Assembly: GCA_947469815.1 (NCBI GenBank)
Contig: CANIRI010000089.1
Location: forward strand, 1 to 8,311
DNA from: Comamonadaceae bacterium
Lineage (GTDB): Bacteria > Pseudomonadota > Gammaproteobacteria > Burkholderiales > Burkholderiaceae_C
Reading direction: 5' to 3'
Length of the DNA: 8,311 nt
Each line of letters opens with the position of its first letter. Position 1 is the first letter of the stretch. The notes under the pieces are model-generated. The model saw only the letters and a program-made list of their open reading frames with translations. It was not told the origin of the DNA and made no database searches. This document shows positions 1-6,027 of this stretch, piece by piece. The translations under genes and the position numbers were made by a program.

Positions 1-1202
1 CGCGCCTGCAGCCCGCGCAGCGCGACGCAGGTCTGTGGGCCCTGGCGGCCTTTGCGCTGGCGCCGGTCATCCATGTCCTGGGCATTGGCCTGGTGCCCGA
101 CACCCTGCTCATGGCCCTGAGCATTTGGACCATGGCGCTCACCCTGCATATCGTGCAGCAACCGACTCTGGCCGACTGGCGCTGGTGGCTGTTGCTGGGG
201 CTGGCCTTGGGGCTGGCGGGCTTGTCCAAATACACCGCCGTGCTGCTGGCAGTGCCGGTGGTGCTGTGCCTGCTGATGCGTTACGGCGCGGGCTTGCTGC
301 TGCAGGCGCGGGTCTGGGCGGCGCTGCTGCTGGCGCTGCTGATGGTCGCGCCGGTGTTCTGGTGGAACGCGCAGCATGACTGGGTGTCGCTCAAGTACCA
401 GGCGCAGCATGGTTCCGGCGGAAACTGGGAAGCGCTGAACGTGCTGCGGTTTTTGCTCATCCAAGCCTTGGCTTATGGGCCGCTGTTGTTGGCCGGATGT
501 ATGGCCACTGGCGTGGCGCAACCCTGGCGATGGCGCTGGTTTTTTCTGATCCCGTTTGGGGTGCTGGCTTATATGGCGGGAGGCGGCGTGAGCCTGCCGC
601 ACTGGAGTGCGCCGGCCTGGGTGTGCATGGCACCGTTTGCCGGTGTGGTGTTGGCGCGCGCGTGTGCGGCGGGGCGGCGGCGCTGGATTGCCGCGCTGGC
701 GCTGCTGCAGGCGCTGATAGGCGCGGCACTGCTGGCGATCACGCTGGGTGCAGGTGCCCCCCTGTTCTCCCGCACGCTGCTGGTCACACCGGAGGGCGAT
801 AACCCCTTCTCGGATTTGTTCGGCTGGGATGCGGCTGGTGAACGGGCCCGCGCGTTGGCCAGCGCGCAGGGTCTGTCCAGCGTGTCGGTGCAAAACTGGA
901 CGCTGGCCAGTCGCATGGGCTGGTACGCGCAGCCGCTGCCGGTGCATGTGCTGGACATCGGCATGTCGCAGTTCATGCTGTGGGCTGGTGCGCTGCCCGC
1001 TGGTGGTGACACGCTGCTGGTCGACGTGTCCCGCCTGTCGTTCACACCGCCGCTGGGGGAGCATGGTTTTACCCGCTGCGCGCTACTGGAAACCCTGCCG
1101 GTCTACCACTGGGGTGCGCCGGTGGCGCGCTTCCATTTTTACGACTGCCGGGGCTGGGGCGGGTCTCCCAAACCGCAGGCAGCAGCGCCAGGGTCGCCCT
1201 GA
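1..1202 (+). CDS. GT39-family (PMT_2/ArnT-like) membrane glycosyltransferase, 5' truncated by window edge
   Basis: Integral inner-membrane glycosyltransferase of the family that moves a sugar from a polyprenyl-phosphate carrier to a lipid, glycan or protein on the periplasmic side. The reading frame is open from base 3 to the TGA at 1200-1202, about 399 visible codons. The N-terminus, including the first periplasmic loop that carries the family's catalytic acidic residues, lies outside the window. Visible are a VPDTLL motif near 91-108, where ArnT-like proteins have a conserved Pro-Asp, a GLSKYTAVLL stretch near 218-249, and WWNAQHDW near 361-384. About eight hydrophobic segments run to roughly 750. 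The last ~150 residues form a less hydrophobic, presumably periplasmic tail beginning near the FGWDAAGERARALA stretch. The acceptor cannot be told from sequence. It may belong to an upstream cell-surface polysaccharide or lipid-modification cluster. It converges on the leuS operon. The family call is firm; the substrate is unknown. Confidence 0.85.
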   Translation, partial: RLQPAQRDAGLWALAAFALAPVIHVLGIGLVPDTLLMALSIWTMALTLHIVQQPTLADWRWWLLLGLALGLAGLSKYTAVLLAVPVVLCLLMRYGAGLLLQARVWAALLLALLMVAPVFWWNAQHDWVSLKYQAQHGSGGNWEALNVLRFLLIQALAYGPLLLAGCMATGVAQPWRWRWFFLIPFGVLAYMAGGGVSLPHWSAPAWVCMAPFAGVVLARACAAGRRRWIAALALLQALIGAALLAITLGAGAPLFSRTLLVTPEGDNPFSDLFGWDAAGERARALASAQGLSSVSVQNWTLASRMGWYAQPLPVHVLDIGMSQFMLWAGALPAGGDTLLVDVSRLSFTPPLGEHGFTRCALLETLPVYHWGAPVARFHFYDCRGWGGSPKPQAAAPGSP

Positions 1203-1206
1203 ATTG

Positions 1207-1234
1207 GCTGCCGCTGGCTCAGGCCTGCGGCGGC
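1207..1234. terminator. GC-rich hairpin at the convergent junction, candidate bidirectional terminator
   Basis: Bases 1207-1214 (gctgccgc) pair with 1227-1234 (gcggcggc), eight pairs including one T-G wobble. After one T/T mismatch (1215/1226), 1216-1218 (ggc) pair with 1223-1225 (gcc), closing a four-base loop TCAG. The hairpin lies just after the glycosyltransferase stop and contains the stop codon of the DUF2520 gene (1219-1221). Its position between two converging genes suits a shared terminator. Neither side has a T-tract, so it is not a classical intrinsic terminator. It may only stall polymerase, protect transcript 3' ends, or be a chance product of high GC. Confidence 0.35.
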
Positions 1235-2085
1235 TCGCTTGCGTGTCCGGCCATGCGCAGGGCCAGCGCGCTCAGAGCGCGGTAAGCAGCGGCAGCCTGC
1301 GGGTCCCAATCAGCCACCAGATCCGCCTGACGCGCGATGGCTGCAAAGTCCCCGCGCGCGGCCGGACCGGTCAAGGCCTTTTGCGGCCCCAAGGCCACGA
1401 TGTTGTCCACCAGATTGCGCAGCAGCCGCTCGCGTAAACGCAGCACCAACGCATCCGGCATGCCGGTGGCGCGCCAGGCGTCTTCGGCCAACGCTTGCAA
1501 GACCGGCGCAAAGTTGGTCGCCAACACAGCCGCTGCGTGGTACAGCACTTTGTCCTGGCTGCGCACACGAAAACACGCTGCGCCAATCGCCTCAAACAAT
1601 GGGCGCAAGGTCTCGCATGCCGCAGCGTCACCTTCGAGCGCGCAAGGGGTTCCGGCAAATTGAACTACGGCCGTTTGCGCACTGGCAAAGCTCAATACCG
1701 GGTGCGCGCTGGCCACCGACCAGCCCAGGTCGCGCAGCGGAGCCAGCAGCTCTGCGCTCTGCGCGCCGCTGCAATGAAAAGCCAGCGCGGGCGAGTCGCC
1801 CCGCTGGCGGGCATGCGCCGCCAGGTCCTGCGCGCACGCGCCAATCTGCGCATCGGGCACGGCCAGCAGCCAGATGTCTGCGGGGCGCATGTCTGCGAGG
1901 TGCTCTACCGCGCTGGCAGCCGACGCATCCGGCGCGATGAAGTCCAGCGCCGTCCGCGCGCTCTCCGCCGAGCGGGTCAGTACATCTTGCACCCGCAGCA
2001 CGCTGTGGCGCGCCCAGAGATGCGCCAGCGTCTGGCCGACCCGGCCGGCACCGATCAGGTTGAGCGTGGGTAGCGCCTGCGCCAT
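1219..2085 (-). CDS. Rossmann-like and DUF2520 domain protein (ProC/ketopantoate-reductase-like dehydrogenase fold)
   Basis: Predicted cytoplasmic NAD(P)-binding protein of 288 aa, a normal length for the family, whose substrate is not established. The N-terminus has the dinucleotide-binding glycine motif IGAGRVG (residues 11-17) after a first beta strand. A second strand-loop, LLAVPDAQIG, lies at 73-82. FHCSGAQSAELL (103-114) and SAHPVLSFA (126-134) match the SG...HP signature typical of this group. The C-terminal DUF2520 helical region begins near 175 and includes YHAAAVLATNF (182-192), a conserved helix likely to face the active site. The architecture resembles pyrroline-5-carboxylate reductase and 6-phosphogluconate-dehydrogenase-type enzymes. 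It is the last gene of the operon. Its ATG lies 3 nt after the srkA stop, with no good Shine-Dalgarno close by (a GGAG is about 20 nt away), so translational coupling to srkA is likely. The fold is well supported; the enzymatic role is unknown. Confidence 0.88.
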   Translation of the reverse strand: MAQALPTLNLIGAGRVGQTLAHLWARHSVLRVQDVLTRSAESARTALDFIAPDASAASAVEHLADMRPADIWLLAVPDAQIGACAQDLAAHARQRGDSPALAFHCSGAQSAELLAPLRDLGWSVASAHPVLSFASAQTAVVQFAGTPCALEGDAAACETLRPLFEAIGAACFRVRSQDKVLYHAAAVLATNFAPVLQALAEDAWRATGMPDALVLRLRERLLRNLVDNIVALGPQKALTGPAARGDFAAIARQADLVADWDPQAAAAYRALSALALRMAGHASEPPQA

Positions 2086-2088
2086 TTT

Positions 2089-3093
2089 TTAAACGACCAG
2101 CGGCGGCTCCGCCATGGCTTCAATCTGGTCTTGCAGCACCTGCACCTGGCCGTGCCAGTAGTCGCTGCTGCCAAACCAAGGGAAGTTGGCGGGAAAGGTC
2201 GGGTCGCTCCAGCGCCGCGCCAGCCAGGCGCTGTAGTGAATCAAGCGCAGAGTGCGTAGCGGCTCTATCAGCGCCAGCTCATCGCGGTCAAAGTCGCGGA
2301 ACTGCTCGTAGCCGTCCACCAGCGCGCCGAGCTGGCGGGTTTGCTGGTGCCGATCGCCGCTGAGCAGCATCCAAAAGTCCTGCACCGCCGGGCCGCTGCG
2401 GGCGTCATCCAGGTCGACAAAATGAGGCCCCGGCCCGGCAGCCCCGTCCAGCGGCGTCCACAAAATATTGCCGGGGTGGCAGTCGCCATGCAGGCGTATG
2501 CGCCGGATCGGCCCGGCGGGCGGATCGGCCAGCGCGGGGTGCGTGGCCACCAGCGCCAAGGCCTGCTGTGCCGCATCGGTCCAGGCCGATTGCACATCCA
2601 GCGGCACCTGCTTGTTCTCAAGCAGCCAGTTCACCGACTCGGTCCCAAAGGTCGCCAGGCTCAGTGCCGGACGCGCCACGAACGGCTGCTTTGCGCCCAC
2701 GGTATGGATGCGGGCCAAAAAGCGGCCAATCCATTCCAGCACTTCGAGGTCGTCCAACTCGGGCTGGCGTCCGCCCCGCCGGGGGCTGACGCTGAAACCA
2801 AAACCGCCAAACTGGTGCAGCGTCTGCCCGCCCAGCACCAGCGGCCCGATGGCAGGCACTTCGGCAGCCATCAGCTCGGCCGAAAACGCATGCTCTTCCA
2901 GAATTTGTGCGTCGCTCCAGCGCTGCGGCCGGTAAAACTTGGCCACCACCTGGCTGCCGTCCTCCAGCACCGCCTGGTACACCCGGTTTTCGTAGGACGA
3001 CAGCGCCGTCAAGCGCCCGTCACCGCGCAAGCCCACCGACTCCAAGGCATCCAGAACCGTGTCGGGCGTGAGGGATTCGAAGGCGTGGGTCAT
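2089..3093 (-). CDS. srkA: Stress response serine/threonine protein kinase SrkA (YihE)
   Basis: Cytoplasmic eukaryotic-like/APH-fold Ser/Thr kinase. In E. coli, SrkA (YihE) counters stress-induced cell death, reportedly downstream of envelope and oxidative stress. This protein has 334 aa against about 328 in E. coli. The start is well set because FESLTPDTVLDAL (5-17) aligns with the E. coli N-terminus. Diagnostic motifs are SSYENRVYQ (32-40), VVAKFYRPQRW (49-59) with the probable ATP-binding lysine K52, ILEEHAF (64-70), the catalytic loop HGDCHPGN (202-209) with D204 and N209, and the metal-binding VDLDDA (226-231) with D227, followed by GPAVQDFWMLL (234-244). All key residues are present, so it should be active. 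In E. coli the gene precedes dsbA; here no dsbA is adjacent, and it follows proA by 30 nt and precedes the DUF2520 gene by 3 nt. The only purine-rich site is AGGG, about 14 nt before the ATG, which is far for a Shine-Dalgarno. Confidence 0.95.
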   Translation of the reverse strand: MTHAFESLTPDTVLDALESVGLRGDGRLTALSSYENRVYQAVLEDGSQVVAKFYRPQRWSDAQILEEHAFSAELMAAEVPAIGPLVLGGQTLHQFGGFGFSVSPRRGGRQPELDDLEVLEWIGRFLARIHTVGAKQPFVARPALSLATFGTESVNWLLENKQVPLDVQSAWTDAAQQALALVATHPALADPPAGPIRRIRLHGDCHPGNILWTPLDGAAGPGPHFVDLDDARSGPAVQDFWMLLSGDRHQQTRQLGALVDGYEQFRDFDRDELALIEPLRTLRLIHYSAWLARRWSDPTFPANFPWFGSSDYWHGQVQVLQDQIEAMAEPPLVV

Positions 3094-3123
3094 GTGGGGA
3101 TTGTCGACCCTGGACCCGAGCGC

Positions 3124-4404
3124 TTAACCCCGCACTTCCCCCTGCCCCAGCACCACGTACTTCAGCGAAGTCAAGCCCTCAATACCCACGGGGCCGCGGG
3201 CGTGGAATTTATCGGTGGAGATGCCGATCTCAGCCCCCAGGCCGTACTCGAAACCGTCGGCAAAGCGGGTGCTGGTATTGACCATGACGCTGGAGGAATC
3301 GACCTCGCGCAGGAAGCGCTGGGCATGCATGTGGTCGCGGGTGAGGATGGCGTCGGTGTGGTGGCTGGAATAGTGGTTGATGTGGGCAATGGCCGCGTCC
3401 AGACCGTCGACCACTTTGATGCTGATGATGGGCGCGAGGTATTCCTCAAACCAATCCTGCTCGCTGGCATCCTGCAAATTCACGCTGGGCACGCCCGCCA
3501 GCAGGGCCTTGGACGCGGGGCAGCAGCGCATTTCCACGCCTTTGGCTGCATAGATTGCGCCGATTTGCGGCAAGAACTCTGCTGCTACACCGCGCGCGAC
3601 CAGCAGGCTTTCGCTGGCGTTGCAGGGGCTGTACTTCTGGGTTTTGGCGTTGTCGGCCACGGCGACCGCCATGGCAATGTCGCAGGGGTCGTCCACATAG
3701 GTGTGGCAGTTGCCGTCAAGGTGCTTGATCACGGGTACTTTGGCGTCGCGGCTGATGCGCTCGATCAGGCCTTTGCCGCCGCGCGGAATGATCACGTCCA
3801 CAAATTGCGGCATGGCGATGAGTTCGCCCACAACCGCGCGGTCGGTGGTTTGCACCAGCTGTACCGCGTCTGCGGGGAGCGCACTGTCCAGCAGCGCCTG
3901 CTGCACCAGCAGGGCCAGGGCTTTGTTGGAATCAATGGCTTCGGAGCCGCCGCGCAGGATGCAGGCGTTGCCGCTTTTGATGCTCAGACTCGCGGCCTCG
4001 ATGGTCACGTTGGGGCGGCTCTCAAAAATCATGCCGAAGACGCCAATGGGCACGCGCATTTGGCCCACGCGGATGCCGCTGGGCTGCTGCTTCATGCCGG
4101 TGATGTCGCCAATCACATCGGGCATAGCGGCGAGCTGCTCGCAACCCTGCGCGCAGGTTTCCAGCACCTTTGGGGTGAGGCGCAAGCGGTCCACCATGGG
4201 CGCAGCAAGCCCTGCGGCCACCGCGCGCTCCAGGTCTTTGGCGTTGTCCATTTGCAAGGCGGCAGTGTTCTCACGCAACAGCGCAGCCAGTCGCAGCAGG
4301 GCGCGGTTTTTAGCGGCCGTGGAGGCCTTGGCCATCAGCGCCGAGGCGGCCTTAGCCTGCGCGCCCAGGCCCAGGGCGTATTCGGTTGTGGAAACAGCGT
4401 TCAT
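3124..4404 (-). CDS. proA: Gamma-glutamyl phosphate reductase (glutamate-5-semialdehyde dehydrogenase) ProA
   Basis: Catalyses the NADPH-dependent reduction of gamma-glutamyl phosphate to glutamate-5-semialdehyde, the second step of proline synthesis from glutamate; the product cyclises spontaneously to pyrroline-5-carboxylate. Cytoplasmic, aldehyde-dehydrogenase fold. At 426 aa it is full length. The catalytic cysteine is C261 in [13 protein letters not shown]. The family signature spans V332-I353 ([16 protein letters not shown] core). [14 protein letters not shown] (127-140) and [12 protein letters not shown] (149-160) are the usual N-terminal cofactor-domain motifs, and the C-terminus carries the conserved GAEIGIST and HARGPVG segments. 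The start ATG overlaps the holA stop in an ATGA (4401-4404), which implies translational coupling. proB, which makes the labile gamma-glutamyl phosphate and often neighbours proA in other bacteria, is not in the window. Neither is proC. Confidence 0.98.
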   Translation of the reverse strand: MNAVSTTEYALGLGAQAKAASALMAKASTAAKNRALLRLAALLRENTAALQMDNAKDLERAVAAGLAAPMVDRLRLTPKVLETCAQGCEQLAAMPDVIGDITGMKQQPSGIRVGQMRVPIGVFGMIFESRPNVTIEAASLSIKSGNACILRGGSEAIDSNKALALLVQQALLDSALPADAVQLVQTTDRAVVGELIAMPQFVDVIIPRGGKGLIERISRDAKVPVIKHLDGNCHTYVDDPCDIAMAVAVADNAKTQKYSPCNASESLLVARGVAAEFLPQIGAIYAAKGVEMRCCPASKALLAGVPSVNLQDASEQDWFEEYLAPIISIKVVDGLDAAIAHINHYSSHHTDAILTRDHMHAQRFLREVDSSSVMVNTSTRFADGFEYGLGAEIGISTDKFHARGPVGIEGLTSLKYVVLGQGEVRG

Positions 4405-5504
4405 GCCGGCATTTTCCCACGCAAGGCCGGCTGCGGCGTACTAGCGTCACACAGCGCACATAACTGAAGCGCCAAACGCTGCAAGGCCTGCCAACCGTCC
4501 AGCGGCCAATCCGGGCGCTTGAGGCCCTTCACGATGCCGTCCACATGGTGCGCCGCTTGCAGCAAATCGGCCAACGCTGCTTCACCCAAACGCGGCAGCA
4601 CGCGGGCGAAATGGCGCTCGCGGCTGCCCCAGATGCGCTGTTCTTTGAGCGCCAACGGCAGCGGCCGGCCCTGGGCGGTAGCGTCTTTGACGCGCTTCAA
4701 GGCGCGGATGTCTTCGGCCAGGGTGTAGTGCACCAGCACCTCGGCCTCGCCCTCGGCGCGCAGGCCGTCAAGCATGCGCTGCACGCGCTGGCGGTGGCCG
4801 GACAACACGGCGTCAGACAATTTGAAGACGTCGTAGCGCGCCACGTTGAGCACAGCGGCCTCGACCTGCTCTGAGCTGAGCACACCGCCGTTCTCAGGCG
4901 TGGGCGGGTAGCGCAAGGCGAGCTTTTGGATTTCCTGGGCCGCAGCCAATGAGTTGCCTTCGACGCGGTCGGCAAAAAACTGCAAAGTGTGTTGCCCCGC
5001 TTCGCCGGGTTCAACCCGAAGGCCGACTGCGGCCAAGCGCGTAGCCAGCCACTGCGGCAGGGCACTGCGCTCCATGGGCTCCACGGCAATCGATACGCCG
5101 TGGCCCTCCAGCGCCAGGAACCAGGCGCTGGACTTGGACGCTTTGTCCAGGTGCGGCAGCATCACGATGGTCAGATTGCCCTCATCGCCCGTAGACGACT
5201 CGGCTAAGTGTTGCAACGCCGTACTGCCCTCTTTACCGGGCTTGCCACTGGGGATGCGGATCTCGGTGATTTGCTTGTCGGAGAACAAACTCATGGACTG
5301 GCTGGCCGAAAGCACCGCGCTCCAGTCGAAGTGCGCGCCCATCACGGTGTGCGATGTACGCTCGCCAAAACCCTGGGTGCGGGCGGTGGCGCGGATTTGA
5401 TCCAGACTTTCCTGCTGCAAAAGCGGATCGTCTCCGTGCAGGACATACAGGCTTTTGAGGCCGCGCTCCAGGTGGGCCCCGAGTTGCTGGGCACTGAGCT
5501 GCAT
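4401..5504 (-). CDS. holA: DNA polymerase III delta subunit HolA (clamp-loader wrench)
   Basis: Subunit of the clamp-loader complex that binds the beta sliding clamp and opens it for loading onto primed DNA. Length is 367 aa, against about 343 in E. coli. The N-terminus shows the family pattern [20 protein letters not shown] (19-38). The beta-binding element is visible as [10 protein letters not shown] (70-79), with L73 and F74 at the same positions as the clamp-contacting Leu-Phe of E. coli delta. The AAA+-like domain then continues through the [20 protein letters not shown] region (about 192-212). The C-terminal collar domain follows, with LSDAVLSG (about 228) and a conserved ALKRVK segment. 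It carries no Walker A motif, as expected for delta, which does not hydrolyse ATP. It begins 6 nt after the lptE stop, without a clear Shine-Dalgarno, and its stop overlaps the proA start. The lptE-holA pairing is widely conserved in proteobacteria. Confidence 0.97.
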   Translation of the reverse strand: MQLSAQQLGAHLERGLKSLYVLHGDDPLLQQESLDQIRATARTQGFGERTSHTVMGAHFDWSAVLSASQSMSLFSDKQITEIRIPSGKPGKEGSTALQHLAESSTGDEGNLTIVMLPHLDKASKSSAWFLALEGHGVSIAVEPMERSALPQWLATRLAAVGLRVEPGEAGQHTLQFFADRVEGNSLAAAQEIQKLALRYPPTPENGGVLSSEQVEAAVLNVARYDVFKLSDAVLSGHRQRVQRMLDGLRAEGEAEVLVHYTLAEDIRALKRVKDATAQGRPLPLALKEQRIWGSRERHFARVLPRLGEAALADLLQAAHHVDGIVKGLKRPDWPLDGWQALQRLALQLCALCDASTPQPALRGKMPA

Positions 5505-5510
5505 GGTGGC

Positions 5511-6023
5511 CTAGGGGCTGAGGGTCTTAACCGCCGCCATGCGCCGCAGCAACTGCTGCACGATGTCGCTTTGCATGTCGCGAAACAGCAGCCCTTCCTC
5601 GGCTTCCTTGGAGAGCACTGCGGCCTCGCTGAAGCTGATGTCACGTTGCTGCGCAACTTCGGTCTCTGCGATCAGTATGCGGCCCTGCGGCGTGCGCATG
5701 CGGAACTTCACGCGCAGACGCAACTGGAACTCGCGGACTTGACCGGAAGAATTGGTGCCGACAACCGACTTTTCCCGGCCCTCACTCAAGATGTCGACAA
5801 TGACCTGGGGCGGTTCCTGGTCCTGCTTGGGCACCACCGGACGGATGCGGTCACCGAGTGTGCGGATCAGTTCGGGGGCCACCGCGCCACCCGTCTCCGG
5901 CGTCACGGCCACGGTGTCGAAGGCAAAGTCCATCGCCCCGCGCAGGCGAAATCCGCAGGCGGCAAGGCCAGCCGTCGCGCCCGCAAGGAGCAGGGTCTGA
6001 AGATGGCGGCGGCGTGTGTTCAT
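5511..6023 (-). CDS. lptE: LPS assembly outer-membrane lipoprotein LptE (RlpB)
   Basis: Outer-membrane lipoprotein that plugs and helps fold the LptD barrel, which together place LPS in the outer leaflet. It is 170 aa, normal for the family. The signal peptide has a basic n-region (TRRRH, 3-7), a hydrophobic stretch (LLLAGATAGL, 11-20) and a lipobox LAAC with the lipidated cysteine at 23. The mature protein starts CGFRLRG, the hallmark of LptE. The body has the usual alternating strands followed by a C-terminal helix with MQSDIVQQLLRRM. The residue after the lipidated cysteine is Gly, not Asp, which is consistent with outer-membrane sorting. The n-region resembles a twin-arginine motif. It lies 4 nt after the leuS stop; that TGA is part of TGAGG, a Shine-Dalgarno-like stretch only 2 nt from the ATG, so coupling to leuS is likely. 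It is followed 6 nt later by holA. Confidence 0.96.
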   Translation of the reverse strand: MNTRRRHLQTLLLAGATAGLAACGFRLRGAMDFAFDTVAVTPETGGAVAPELIRTLGDRIRPVVPKQDQEPPQVIVDILSEGREKSVVGTNSSGQVREFQLRLRVKFRMRTPQGRILIAETEVAQQRDISFSEAAVLSKEAEEGLLFRDMQSDIVQQLLRRMAAVKTLSP

Positions 6024-6027
6024 CGCC

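Noticed and set aside
93..95. GTG at 93 as the start of the glycosyltransferase.
   Set aside because: The frame stays open to base 3 with hydrophobic, family-like sequence upstream of it (GIGLVPDTLL spans this codon), so the real start lies left of the window.
748..1437. A 229-codon + strand frame crossing the convergent junction.
   Set aside because: It overlaps the glycosyltransferase in a shifted frame and the DUF2520 gene in antisense. Its Arg/Cys/Ser-rich translation is typical of a shadow frame in GC-rich DNA.
3094..3123. The 30-nt proA-srkA gap as a promoter, terminator or small RNA site.
   Set aside because: It holds only a GTCGAC palindrome and short G and C runs. There is no convincing -10/-35 pair, stable hairpin or T-tract.
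2341..4467. A 708-codon open frame on the + strand opposite srkA and proA.
   Set aside because: It is in codon-for-codon antisense register with both srkA and proA, whose frames happen to agree. Stops then arise only opposite TTA, CTA or TCA codons, which are rare in GC-rich genes. The translation has no recognisable domain, and the - strand genes have full family motifs.
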